A stretch of 64,000 nucleotides of DNA from Streptomyces roseicoloratus (GTDB lineage Bacteria > Actinomycetota > Actinomycetes > Streptomycetales > Streptomycetaceae). The translations under genes and the position numbers were made by a program. Positions 54,403 through 62,970 of this stretch are shown here, piece after piece; the stretch's first letter is position 1, and each line of letters begins with the position of its first letter. The stretch is from assembly GCF_004117935.1 (NCBI RefSeq), contig NZ_SDOY01000062.1, positions 1 to 64,000 on the forward strand, read 5' to 3'. The notes beneath the pieces were generated by a model. It made no database searches. It worked only from the letters and a program-made list of their open reading frames with translations, and had not been told where the DNA came from.

Positions 54403-55305
54403 CTAGGTCGTCTGGCCGGCCGAGGGTGAGGTCGACGCAGACGCAGACGCAGACGCAGACGAGGCAGGGGTAGAGCTGCCGGGTGCGCCGGGTGCGCCGG
54501 GTGCGCCGGGTGCGCCGGGCGTGTCGGCGCGGGGGTCGTGGGTGCCTTCGGTCCCGCCGGTGAACGCGCCCGCCTCCACGGCGGCCAGGGCCGCGCGGGC
54601 CGCCTGCTCCGCCACGGTGGTGTCCACCGGCTCGCGCGTCACGAAGAGGCGGAGGAAGAGGGGCGCGGAGACGGCGCGGACGACCGCGCCCGCGTCCGTG
54701 CCGGCCGGCGCCTCGCCGCGGGCGACGGCCCGGTCGACCACCGGCTCGCAGCGCCGGAAGCGTTCCTCGTAGAACGCCCGCAGGGAGTCGGCGGCCTGTG
54801 GCGACTGGAACGCCGCGGCGACGAACGCCGTCGGCGCCGCCGCCCGCGCCGGATCGGCGAAGGCCTCGGCGACCTCGCCGGCGAGCGCGCGCAGGTCACC
54901 CCCGAGGCTTCCGGTGTCAGGGGCCCTCCACTCGTCCTCGCCCGCGAGGGCGAGCGCGTCGGCGACCATGCCCTCCACCCCGCCCCAGCGCCGGTACAGC
55001 GTCGTCTTGTGGACACCCGAGTGCTCCGCCACGTACTCCACGGTCAGCGCCGGATAGCCGCGCTCGGCCAGTCCGGTGAGGACCGCGTCGCGGACCGCGG
55101 CCCGGGTCCGCGCGGTGCGTCCGCCCGGGCGCCGACTGCCGGGGGCGGGAGCCGGGGCCTCGCCGGAAGAGGCGGAAGAGCCGGAAGAGGCGGAAGAGCC
55201 GGAAGAGGGTCCGGGGGCGGGGGCGGAGGTGGGGGCGGCGCCGGAGGTGGGGGCGGGGGCGGGGCCGTTCTCCTCCGCCGGCGGCTCGTTGCGCGACACG
55301 TTCAA
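54403..55305 (-). CDS. TetR family transcriptional repressor
   Basis: A 300-residue regulator divergent from an ABC-F gene. The helix-turn-helix is TVEYVAEHSGVHKTTLYRRW near residues 90-108, followed by a TetR C-terminal ligand domain to about residue 245. Both ends are low complexity. Residues 10-60 are SSGSSA/APAP repeats, and the last 45 residues hold GAPGAPGAP and SASASAS tracts coded by 9- and 6-bp DNA repeats. The likely start is TTG at 55305 (GGGAG six bases upstream); GTG at 55299 is the alternative. It probably represses the adjacent operon by binding the palindrome at 55352-55373. Confidence 0.85.
   Translation of the reverse strand: MNVSRNEPPAEENGPAPAPTSGAAPTSAPAPGPSSGSSASSGSSASSGEAPAPAPGSRRPGGRTARTRAAVRDAVLTGLAERGYPALTVEYVAEHSGVHKTTLYRRWGGVEGMVADALALAGEDEWRAPDTGSLGGDLRALAGEVAEAFADPARAAAPTAFVAAAFQSPQAADSLRAFYEERFRRCEPVVDRAVARGEAPAGTDAGAVVRAVSAPLFLRLFVTREPVDTTVAEQAARAALAAVEAGAFTGGTEGTHDPRADTPGAPGAPGAPGAPGSSTPASSASASASASTSPSAGQTT
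54434..54516. repeat. 6-bp and 9-bp microsatellites in the tetR 3' end
   Basis: GACGCA x5 lies at about 54434-54463, and GGGTGCGCC x4 at 54481-54516. They encode Ser/Ala and Gly/Ala/Pro tracts at the repressor C-terminus without breaking frame. Confidence 0.92.
55160..55210. repeat. 9/18-bp repeat (GGAAGAGCC / GGAAGAGGC) in the tetR 5' end
   Basis: About five alternating 9-bp units encode the GSSASSGSSASSG stretch of the repressor N-terminus. Confidence 0.88.
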
Positions 55306-55316
55306 TTGCTACTCCC

Positions 55317-55373
55317 GTTGCGTTAGTGGATCGAGTGTGCCACACTTTCCATAACGCGACACCGGTTGCGTTA
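55317..55373. promoter_or_regulatory. Predicted TetR operator between tetR and the ABC-F gene
   Basis: TAACGC at 55352-55357 and GCGTTA at 55368-55373 form a 22-bp imperfect palindrome with an extra AC...GT pair. A further GTTGCGTTA occurs at 55317-55325, 48 bp from the one at 55365-55373. The palindrome ends 31 bp before the ABC-F start, so binding would block its promoter and, via the second half-site, tetR. Confidence 0.75.
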
Positions 55374-55404
55374 ATCAGTTTCCCTGTTGCTTTGGAGGCG
55401 CCTC

Positions 55405-57015
55405 TTGCCCACCCAGATCTCTCTTCACGACGTGACCGTGACCCGCGGCGAACGACTGCTGCTCGATCAGGTCTCGCTCGCCGTGCGTCCCGGCGAGCGG
55501 ATCGGGATCGTGGGGGAGAACGGCGCGGGCAAGTCCACCCTGCTGCGCGTGCTCGCCGGACTGGACACGCCCGACAGCGGTGACGCCGTCACCGTCGCGG
55601 ACGGCGGATCCCGGCTCCTCGCCCAGACGCCCGAACTCCCTCCGCACGCCACGGTCGAGGACGCCGTCGACGCCGCTCTCGTCGCCTTACGGACCATGGA
55701 GCGCGGACTGCGCACGCTGGAGGCCGCGCTCGGCAGCGGAGACCAGCGCGCCCTGGAGGAGTACGGGGAGCTGCTCACCGCCTTCGAGCAGCGCGGGGGC
55801 TACGAGGCCGACGCGCGCGTCGACAAGGCTCTGCACGGACTCGGGCTGGGCCACATAGGACGGGAGCGGTCGCTCGGCAGCCTGTCGGGCGGCGAGCAGG
55901 CCCGGCTGGGCATCGCCTGCGCGCTCGCCGCCGCCCCCGAGGTCCTGTTCCTCGACGAGCCGACCAACCACCTCGACGCCGCCGCCCTCGACTGGCTGGA
56001 GGACGCCCTGCTCCACCACCGCGGCACGGTCGTGGCCGTCTCCCACGACCGCGTCTTCCTGGAACGGGTCGCCACGGCGATCCTGGAGGTCGACGCCGAC
56101 CGCCGCACGGTCGTGCGGTACGGCGAGGGGTACGCGGGCTTCCGCGCCGAGCGGGCGGCCGCCCGCCGCCGCTGGGAACAGGCCCACGCGGAATGGCGCG
56201 CGGAGATCGCCCGCCTGGAGGACTACACCCGGACCACGGCGCAGGGCGTCGCCGCCGGACGGGCCATCAAGGACAACAACAAGATGGCGTACGACCGGGC
56301 GGGAGGCCGCGTGCAGGCCTCGGTCTCCGGACGCGTGCGCAACGCCCAGGAACGGCTGCGCAGGCTCCACGAGGAGCCGGTCGCCGAACCGCCTCGCCCG
56401 CTCGCCTTCACCGCCCGGCCCCTCGCCGGCCGCGCGGAGGGCCGGCTGGTCGAGCTGGACGGCGTACGGGTCGGCGACCGGCTCACCGTCGACGGACTGA
56501 CCGTCGAGGCCGGCGAGCGGCTCCTCGTCCACGGCGGCAACGGGGCCGGCAAGTCCACCCTGCTCCGGGTCATGGCCGGCCTCGTCGAGCCCGACGCCGG
56601 ACGGGTCACCCGCCGCGGCCGGATCGGGTTCCTGGCCCAGGAGATACCGGCACACCGGCCGGCCGAGCGGGTCCTCGCCGCCTTCGGACGCGGACTCGCC
56701 CTCGCCGAGGACGAGGGGGCCGAACTGCTCCTCTCGTACGGACTCTTCCGCCCGGCCGACCTCACGGTGCCGGTCGGCAGCCTCAGCGCGGGACAGCGCC
56801 GCCGGCTCGCGCTCGCCAGGCTCCTCGCCCGCCCGACCGACCTGCTCCTCCTCGACGAGCCCGCCAACCACCTGGCCCTCGGCCTCGTCGAGGAGCTGGA
56901 GCGGGCCCTGGAGCAGTGGCCGGGCGCCGTGGTCGTCGTCTCCCACGACCGGGAGCTGCGCCGCCGCTTCACCGGGCACATACGCCGGATGGACTCCGGA
57001 CGCCTGCTCGACTGA
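55405..57015 (+). CDS. ABC-F family ribosome-protection ATPase
   Basis: A 536-residue soluble protein with two ABC domains and no membrane part, of the antibiotic-resistance ABC-F type that removes drugs from the ribosome. Domain 1: GENGAGKSTLLR, LSGGEQARL, LFLDEPTNHLD. Interdomain linker with YTRTTAQGVAAGRAIKDNNK. Domain 2: GGNGAGKSTLLR, LSAGQRRRLAL, LLLDEPANHLAL. The TTG at 55405 has GGAGG six bases upstream; an earlier TTG at 55387 has no ribosome site. Codon 95 is TTA (55687-55689), rare in Streptomyces and read only by the bldA tRNA. It is divergent from tetR, and the phosphatase gene follows after 33 bp. Confidence 0.88.
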   Translation: MPTQISLHDVTVTRGERLLLDQVSLAVRPGERIGIVGENGAGKSTLLRVLAGLDTPDSGDAVTVADGGSRLLAQTPELPPHATVEDAVDAALVALRTMERGLRTLEAALGSGDQRALEEYGELLTAFEQRGGYEADARVDKALHGLGLGHIGRERSLGSLSGGEQARLGIACALAAAPEVLFLDEPTNHLDAAALDWLEDALLHHRGTVVAVSHDRVFLERVATAILEVDADRRTVVRYGEGYAGFRAERAAARRRWEQAHAEWRAEIARLEDYTRTTAQGVAAGRAIKDNNKMAYDRAGGRVQASVSGRVRNAQERLRRLHEEPVAEPPRPLAFTARPLAGRAEGRLVELDGVRVGDRLTVDGLTVEAGERLLVHGGNGAGKSTLLRVMAGLVEPDAGRVTRRGRIGFLAQEIPAHRPAERVLAAFGRGLALAEDEGAELLLSYGLFRPADLTVPVGSLSAGQRRRLALARLLARPTDLLLLDEPANHLALGLVEELERALEQWPGAVVVVSHDRELRRRFTGHIRRMDSGRLLD

Positions 57016-57048
57016 GCCGGTCGGCGGGACGCCGTCTAGGGTCGTTCC

Positions 57049-57708
57049 ATGGCACGACCGCGGCGCATCGTCCTCGTACGGCACGGAGAGTCCGAGGGCA
57101 ATGTGGACGACACGGTGTACGAGCGGGAGCCGGACCACGCGCTCCGGCTCACCCGGACGGGGCGGCGTCAGGCGGAGGAGACGGGCGGGCGGCTGCGGGA
57201 GCTGTTCGGGGACGAGCGGGTCAGCGTCTACGTGTCGCCGTACCGCCGCACCCACGAGACGCTGCACGCCTTCCGGCTCGACCCGCGCCGGGTCCGCGTG
57301 CGGGAGGAGCCGCGCCTGCGCGAGCAGGACTGGGGCAACTGGCAGGAGCGGGAGGACGTACGCCTCCAGAAGGCGTACCGCGACGCCTACGGGCACTTCT
57401 TCTACCGCTTCGCGCAGGGCGAGTCGGGCGCCGACGTGTACGACCGGGTCGGGGCCTTCCTGGAGAGCCTCTACCGGAGCTTCGAAGCGCCCGACCACCC
57501 GCCCAACGTACTGCTGGTCACCCACGGTCTGACCATGCGCCTGTTCTGCATGCGCTGGTTCCACTGGACGGTCGCCGAATTCGAATCGCTGTCCAACCCG
57601 GGCAACGCGGAGACCCGGATGCTGCTGCTCGGGGCGGACGGGAAGTACCGGCTCGACCGGCCCTTCGAACGCTGGCGTACCCCGGAACCGTACGGCCCCA
57701 CCGGATAG
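57049..57708 (+). CDS. Histidine phosphatase (phosphoglycerate mutase-like) family protein
   Basis: A 219-residue phosphatase of branch 1 of the histidine phosphatase superfamily. The nucleophile is in LVRHGESEGN at residues 9-18, the supporting Arg in YVSPYRRTHET, the acid Glu region in LREQDWGNWQ, and the second His in LLVTHGLTMRLF. The long insert rich in Tyr/Phe (KAYRDAYGHFFYRFAQGESGADVYDR type) resembles bacterial and plant PGM-like phosphatases rather than glycolytic PGM. It is 33 bp after the ABC-F gene and 12 bp before the ADP-ribosylglycohydrolase gene. Confidence 0.87.
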   Translation: MARPRRIVLVRHGESEGNVDDTVYEREPDHALRLTRTGRRQAEETGGRLRELFGDERVSVYVSPYRRTHETLHAFRLDPRRVRVREEPRLREQDWGNWQEREDVRLQKAYRDAYGHFFYRFAQGESGADVYDRVGAFLESLYRSFEAPDHPPNVLLVTHGLTMRLFCMRWFHWTVAEFESLSNPGNAETRMLLLGADGKYRLDRPFERWRTPEPYGPTG

Positions 57709-57720
57709 AGTGGCCGACCG

Positions 57721-58632
57721 ATGACCGCTGACTCCTCACTCGACCGGCGCTTCACCCGCGCCCTGGCCAGCCTGCGCGGGCTGTCCGTGGGAGACGCCCT
57801 GGGCTCCCAGTACTTCGTTCCCGCCAACTATCCCCTGCTCAAGCGGCACGAGCCGCCTGCCGGTCCCTGGCAGTGGACCGACGACACGGAGATGGCCTGC
57901 TCGGTCCTCGCCGTGCTCGCCCGCCACGCGCGGATCGACCAGGACGAGCTGGCGCAGTCCTTCGCCCGGCACCACGACTTCGACCGCGGCTACGGTCCCG
58001 CCGTCAACCGGATGCTCCGGCTCATCCGCGAGGGAGGGGACTGGCGGCAGCTCGCGGCAGGCCTCTTCAACGGGCAGGGCTCATGGGGCAACGGCGCCGC
58101 CATGCGGATCGCGCCGCTCGGCGCCTGGTACGCCGACGACCCGGAACAGGCCACCCACCAGGCGGAGATCTCCGCGTACACCACCCATCAGCACCGCGAG
58201 GCGGTCGTCGGGACGATGGCCGTCGCCGCCGCGGCCGCGCTCGTCGCCGACCCGGCCGGCCCGCCCACGCCCGAGGCGCTGCTGGACGGCGTCATCGCAC
58301 TCGTGCCGCGCAGTGCGGTCGGGGCCGGTCTCCGCAGGGCCCGCGACATGCTCGACTACGGCGACGCCGCGACCGTCGCGGCGGTCCTCGGCAGCGGCCG
58401 GCGCACCAGCGCACACGACACCGTGCCGTTCGCGCTGTGGTCCGCGGCCCGGGCGCTCGGCGACTTCGAGCGGGTCTTCTGGACGACCGCGGGGGTGGGC
58501 GGCGACGTCGACACCACGTGCGCCATCGCCTGCGGAGTCGTCGCGGCCGGACCGGGCGGCGCACCCCCCGCCGCCTGGCGGGAACAGACCGAGGAGCTCC
58601 CCGACTGGGTACCCACGACGGCCCACCCCTAG
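57721..58632 (+). CDS. ADP-ribosylglycohydrolase family protein
   Basis: A 303-residue magnesium-dependent hydrolase of the ARH/DraG fold, which removes ADP-ribose from proteins or small molecules. Metal ligands are in WTDDTEMACS near residue 55 and in GGDVDTTCAIACG near residue 262; GDALGSQYF is the N-terminal family motif, and NGQGSWGNGAAMRIAPLG binds ADP-ribose. It directly follows the histidine phosphatase gene, so the two may act on related phosphorylated or ADP-ribosylated substrates. Target unknown. No ADP-ribosyltransferase is nearby. Confidence 0.9.
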   Translation: MTADSSLDRRFTRALASLRGLSVGDALGSQYFVPANYPLLKRHEPPAGPWQWTDDTEMACSVLAVLARHARIDQDELAQSFARHHDFDRGYGPAVNRMLRLIREGGDWRQLAAGLFNGQGSWGNGAAMRIAPLGAWYADDPEQATHQAEISAYTTHQHREAVVGTMAVAAAAALVADPAGPPTPEALLDGVIALVPRSAVGAGLRRARDMLDYGDAATVAAVLGSGRRTSAHDTVPFALWSAARALGDFERVFWTTAGVGGDVDTTCAIACGVVAAGPGGAPPAAWREQTEELPDWVPTTAHP

Positions 58633-58907
58633 CGGGCCCGCGACCCGTCCCCCGGACCGGAGGCCCAGGTGGGGGACGGGGCGGGGGCGGCCGGAGCGCG
58701 GGAGGGCGGTACCGGGGCGTTCCGGGCGTTCCCGGGGTGCGAGTGTCACGGTCCTGCCACAGCCGGGGCCCGGATGGTTCGGCGGGGGGCCGTGCGGTTA
58801 GAGTCGGCCACTCGCAGCGTTGATCATGACAAAAACAGCGCGCCGATGAGCCACCGGAGCCGCCGATCAGCCGCAGGGCCGGCGGGACCGGGCCGGGAGG
58901 GGGTCCC

Positions 58908-61040
58908 GTGACCGACAATCCGTCCGCCGAGCCGCCCAAGGACAGCCCACCACCGGGCAGCCCGACACAGGGAACCCCCGCACGGGGGACCTCCACGCAG
59001 GGAAGCCCGACGCCGGGGACCCCCACGCAGGGAAGCCCGACGCCGGGCGGTCCGGCGGCGGGAAGCCCGGCACCGGGGAAGCCGACTCCCACGAGTCCGC
59101 AAGCCGCGAGCCCGGCTTCCGGGGGCGAGGTCACGGCTCCGGGCAGTCCCGGACAGGAGGCCCCTTCGGTCCCGCAGGGCGCTCCCGTGTCACAGGGCAG
59201 CCCCGCCCCACAGGGCGCGCCCGCGCCGACCGGCAGCCCCGTGCCCCAGAGCACCTCCGCGCCGACCGGCAGCCCCGTGCCCCAGGGCGCTCCCGCGGCG
59301 CGGAGCGGCCCCGCTCCGCACGGCGCTCCCGCCACCCCGCCGAGTCACGGCGTCGCTCCGACCGGGCCACAGCCGGGCGGTGCCGGGGCCGCGCGTGCTT
59401 ACGCCGCGGGGCCCGCGGGCGGTCAGCCGGCCGGGGTCGCGCCGCCGCCCGGGCCGTACCACCCGGGGCCGTACGCGCCGTACCAGTCGTGGGCGCCGCC
59501 GCGGAAGCCGGCGCCCAGCAAGCTCAGGCCGCCGGTGCCGGAAGCGCCGACCTCTCCCACGCTGTGGGCGGTCGTGGCCACCGCGCTCGTGGCCTCGCTG
59601 CTGCTCAGCGGCGGCGCGGGCGCGAACCTGCTGCTCGTGGCCGTGCCCGCGACCCTCGCCGGAGCCTTCGCCGCCCGCGCGGCGGGCCGCCGGCTGCGTC
59701 CCTGGACGCTGGTGTGGGCGATCGGGGGAGCCGCGCTGCTCGTCGTGCCCGTACTCAGCGACGCGGGCTGGCCGACGTTCCTCGCGGTCGTCACCGCGCT
59801 GGGCCTCACCGGTTACGCGCTGCACGGCGGCAGCGGCTGGCCCAGCATGCTGTTCGGGCCGGTGGGACTCTTCGACTCCCTGGGTACGGGCATGGCATGG
59901 ACCTGGCGAGGCATGCGCCGGCGTGCAAACGGCTCGCAGGGCCGCTGGGGACCGGTGGTGCGCACGGTGCTCATCGCCCTCGCCCTGCTGGTGGTCTTCG
60001 GCGGACTGTTCGCCGGGGCCGACGCGGCCTTCGCCGATCTGCTCGGTGCCCTCATACCCGACATCTCGCTGGACCAGGCGCCCTGGCGGTTCCTGTGCTT
60101 CGTGCTCGGGCTGTTCGGTGCGATGGCCGTCGCGCGCACCGCCGCGGCGCCGCTGCGCTGGGACCGGATGAGCTTCAGCCCGGGCCGGGCCCGCGGCCGG
60201 TTCGAGTGGGCGCTGCCGCTCGTCGTCCTGAACCTGCTGTTCGCGGCGTTCAACGCCATCCAGCTCACCGTGCTCTTCGGCGGCTACGACAAGGTTCTCA
60301 GCGAGACCGGGCTGACGTACGCCGAATACGCCCGTCAGGGCTTCTGGCAGCTGCTCATGGCCACCCTCCTCACGCTCGTGGTGATCGGCCTGGCGCTGCG
60401 CTGGGCGCCTCGCGGCACCGCGGGCGACATCCGGCTCGTCCGGACCGTCCTCGGCACGCTGTGCGTCCTCACCCTGGTCGTGGTCGCCTCCGCCCTGCGC
60501 CGGATGGACCTCTACGTGGACGCGTACGGACTCACCCGGCTGCGCATCTCGGTGGCCACCATGGAGATCTGGCTCGGCGTCGCGATCCTGCTGATCATGG
60601 CCTCCGGCATCTGGGGCGCCCGGCTGCTGCCCCGTGCCCTCGCGGCGAGCGCTGCCGGCTTCGTCCTCGTCTTCGGGCTGATCCAGCCGGACGCGGTCAT
60701 CGCCCAGCAGAACGTCGACCGTTACGAGCGGCTCGGCAAGATCGACGTGCGCTATCTCTCCGGACTCTCGGCCGACGCCGTACCGGCCCTCGACCGCCTC
60801 CCCGGCGCCCTGCGCGACTGTGCCCTGCGGGACGTCGCCGAGCGGCTGGACGAGGAGGGCGACGAGAGCTGGTACGCCACCAGCCTCTCCGAGGCCGAGG
60901 CCCGCGACATCCTCGCCAAGCGGCCCGCGAGCGGCGCGGGCTCCTGCGGCAGGCCCACCCGGGACGAGGAGTACGACCCGGACGCCGATCCGTACGACAC
61001 CTACGACCCGTACGACACCTACGACCCGTACGCGCCGTAG
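58908..61040 (+). CDS. DUF4173/DUF4153 membrane protein with repetitive N-terminus
   Basis: A 710-residue polytopic membrane protein. Residues 1-215 are a Gly/Ser/Pro/Thr/Gln-rich cytosolic or surface tail (GSPTQGTP, QGAPAPTG repeats, partly from a 30-bp DNA repeat near 58993). Residues 216-630 hold about eleven hydrophobic helices with the DUF4173 core (FGGLFAGADAAFADLLG, LFGGYDKVLSETGLTYAEYARQGFWQL). The C-terminus carries a soluble segment and ends in YDTYDPYDTYDPYAP. The GTG at 58908 has GGGAGG nearby. Function unknown; some relatives neighbour sensor kinases. Preceded by 275 bp without a visible gene. Confidence 0.8.
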   Translation: MTDNPSAEPPKDSPPPGSPTQGTPARGTSTQGSPTPGTPTQGSPTPGGPAAGSPAPGKPTPTSPQAASPASGGEVTAPGSPGQEAPSVPQGAPVSQGSPAPQGAPAPTGSPVPQSTSAPTGSPVPQGAPAARSGPAPHGAPATPPSHGVAPTGPQPGGAGAARAYAAGPAGGQPAGVAPPPGPYHPGPYAPYQSWAPPRKPAPSKLRPPVPEAPTSPTLWAVVATALVASLLLSGGAGANLLLVAVPATLAGAFAARAAGRRLRPWTLVWAIGGAALLVVPVLSDAGWPTFLAVVTALGLTGYALHGGSGWPSMLFGPVGLFDSLGTGMAWTWRGMRRRANGSQGRWGPVVRTVLIALALLVVFGGLFAGADAAFADLLGALIPDISLDQAPWRFLCFVLGLFGAMAVARTAAAPLRWDRMSFSPGRARGRFEWALPLVVLNLLFAAFNAIQLTVLFGGYDKVLSETGLTYAEYARQGFWQLLMATLLTLVVIGLALRWAPRGTAGDIRLVRTVLGTLCVLTLVVVASALRRMDLYVDAYGLTRLRISVATMEIWLGVAILLIMASGIWGARLLPRALAASAAGFVLVFGLIQPDAVIAQQNVDRYERLGKIDVRYLSGLSADAVPALDRLPGALRDCALRDVAERLDEEGDESWYATSLSEAEARDILAKRPASGAGSCGRPTRDEEYDPDADPYDTYDPYDTYDPYAP

Positions 61041-61343
61041 GCCAGGAGGCCCGGCCGGGCGCCACGGGCCGCGGTGCTCCGCGCACCGGCGCGCCCCCCT
61101 CGGGCGGGAGGGCGCACGCCGTCGGCGTCTTCAGCGGCGACCGGGCGTGCGCCGGGCGCGCACGCCCGGTCGCACGCGCAGGTGGGCGCGGGAAGTCCCG
61201 CGCCCACCTGTGTTCCCTGCCGGTTTCCAGACGACTTCAGGACGACTTCCCGGTGTGTTCCGGACGTCTTCGGGGCAGCTGCGGACGGCAGAGGGGTATC
61301 CGGGTACCGGGCGACGCGGCCACCGGCGTAGTCTGACAACGCC
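61041..61343. terminator. Two strong hairpins between the DUF4173 gene and rnhB
   Basis: A 12-bp perfect stem, CCGGGCGTGCGC (61141-61152) with 61158-61169, is followed by a 15-bp perfect stem (61179-61193 with 61196-61210) with a two-base AG loop. Together they form a tandem terminator 100 bp after the DUF4173 stop. The last 130 bp hold repeated GACGACTTC-type words and presumably the rnhB promoter; no gene is seen. Confidence 0.75.
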
Positions 61344-62054
61344 ATGCCGTACGAACCACCCACCCACAGCGTCGAGCGATCGATCCGAGCCGTCACCGGC
61401 GCCAAGATCGTTGCGGGGATCGACGAGGTCGGACGAGGGGCGTGGGCCGGTCCCGTCACCGTGTGCGCCGCCGTCACCGGCCTGCGCCGCCCGCCCGCCG
61501 GGCTCACCGACTCCAAGCTGCTGACCCCCAAGCGCCGCACCGCACTCGCCGCCGAACTCGAGCAATGGGTCACGGCGTACGCGCTGGGCGACGCCTCGCC
61601 GACCGAGATCGACGAGCTGGGGATGACCGCCGCGCTCCGGCTGGCCGCGATCCGTGCGCTGGAGGGCCTGCCGGTGCGCCCCGACGCGGTGATCCTCGAC
61701 GGCAAGCACGACTACCTCGGCAGCCCCTGGCAGGTCCGTACGGTGATCAAGGGCGACCAGTCCTGCGTCGCCGTGGCCGCCGCCTCCGTGATCGCCAAGG
61801 TCCGCCGGGACACGCTGATGGCCACGCTCGGGAGCGAGACGGAGGACTGCGCCGCGTACGCCTTCGGCGACAACGCGGGCTACCCTTCACCGGTCCACAA
61901 GGCGGCGCTGCACGAGCTGGGACCCACCTCGTACCACCGGCTCTCGTGGGCCTACCTCGACGGAATGCCCCGTTGGCGGCACCTCAAGAAGGTGCGTCTC
62001 CCGGCCGAGGCCGCCGCACTCGAAAGCGGGGGTCAACTCGGCTTCGACTTCTGA
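61344..62054 (+). CDS. rnhB: Ribonuclease HII
   Basis: A 236-residue endonuclease that cuts RNA in RNA:DNA hybrids and starts removal of single ribonucleotides from DNA. The catalytic acids are in [15 protein letters not shown] (Asp, Glu near residues 29-30), the next Asp in [10 protein letters not shown], and the family motif [21 protein letters not shown] follows in shortened form. The C-terminus has [16 protein letters not shown]. Length is normal. The nearby recA, dinG, nrdJ and probable recQ genes make this a replication and repair neighbourhood. Confidence 0.95.
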   Translation: MPYEPPTHSVERSIRAVTGAKIVAGIDEVGRGAWAGPVTVCAAVTGLRRPPAGLTDSKLLTPKRRTALAAELEQWVTAYALGDASPTEIDELGMTAALRLAAIRALEGLPVRPDAVILDGKHDYLGSPWQVRTVIKGDQSCVAVAAASVIAKVRRDTLMATLGSETEDCAAYAFGDNAGYPSPVHKAALHELGPTSYHRLSWAYLDGMPRWRHLKKVRLPAEAAALESGGQLGFDF

Positions 62055-62197
62055 CTTCCGGCTTCTGGATCACGGTCCTGACACCCCGGCGCGGCCCTCT
62101 CGCGGACCGCTCCGGCAGAGCCGTTCCAGCAGTCGGGGCGCCCTTGTGCGCCCACCCGCCGGAGCCCCGTGCGACGGCGTTTGATAGACATCCACCC

Positions 62198-62821
62198 ATG
62201 CCTCTCCATCCCGAGGAGCCTCAGATTCACGAGAGCGCCCAGGGTCCCCGCGCGGCCGCAGACCGTCCCGTGCCGACCCCCCGACCCGTACCCGGCCCGC
62301 GTTCCGCGGCCTCCCCGCGCCCGGGCCGCCCCGTCCCCGGCCCGGCCAGGCCCGCACCGCCGGCGCCCCGCCCGTCCGCTGCCGGACCCGCGCCCGCGGC
62401 CCGTACGGAGAATCGTTCCGACCAGCGGACCGAACCGCAGCTCCAGCTGATTCCCGCGCCCGTCGACGGTGCCCTCGACGCGGCCGAGGAAGCGGTGGAC
62501 CTGCTGCTCGAGTCCGGCCGCGCACCCGGTGACGTCCTCGTGCTCACCACCGGCGACCAGCACCCGTGGGCGGCGCACGAGCTGTCCTTCGGCGAGGACG
62601 CCTACTGGGCGCAGCAGGACGCCCGCGAGGACGTGTTCTTCGCGGACGCGGCCGCCGTCTCCCGGGCCGCCGCCCGGCCCGTGGTGGTCGTCGCCGTCAA
62701 CGGCGGCACCGAAGAGGCCGTCGCGCGCCGACTGCCCGAGGCGATGCGGCGGGCGACCGCCCTGCTGATCGTCTGCGGCGACCCCGAACGGGTCAACTCC
62801 GCGCTCGGCGCCGGGGTCTGA
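62198..62821 (+). CDS. Conserved hypothetical protein with proline-rich N-terminus
   Basis: A 207-residue protein. Residues 15-75 are Pro/Ala/Arg-rich and likely disordered. Residues 85-205 form a compact alpha/beta domain (VDLLLESGRAPGDVLVLTTGDQHPW, VVVVAVNGG, LLIVCGDPERV) that resembles the C-terminal part of some UvrD/AAA-type helicase proteins of Streptomyces, without any Walker A motif. It lies between rnhB and the putative recQ on the same strand as both. The ATG at 62198 is preceded by no strong ribosome site. Function unknown. Confidence 0.7.
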   Translation: MPLHPEEPQIHESAQGPRAAADRPVPTPRPVPGPRSAASPRPGRPVPGPARPAPPAPRPSAAGPAPAARTENRSDQRTEPQLQLIPAPVDGALDAAEEAVDLLLESGRAPGDVLVLTTGDQHPWAAHELSFGEDAYWAQQDAREDVFFADAAAVSRAAARPVVVVAVNGGTEEAVARRLPEAMRRATALLIVCGDPERVNSALGAGV

Positions 62822-62970
62822 TCCTCGGACGGCCGCCCGGACCCGGCGTCCCGGCCGCCTTCGCGGCGGCCGGGCGGCGACGTACGGGTGACGTACGAGC
62901 GACGTACGGGTGACGTACGAGCGACGTACGTGTGACGTGCGGGGAGCCGTCGGGACCGAGCGCCGTCCGT

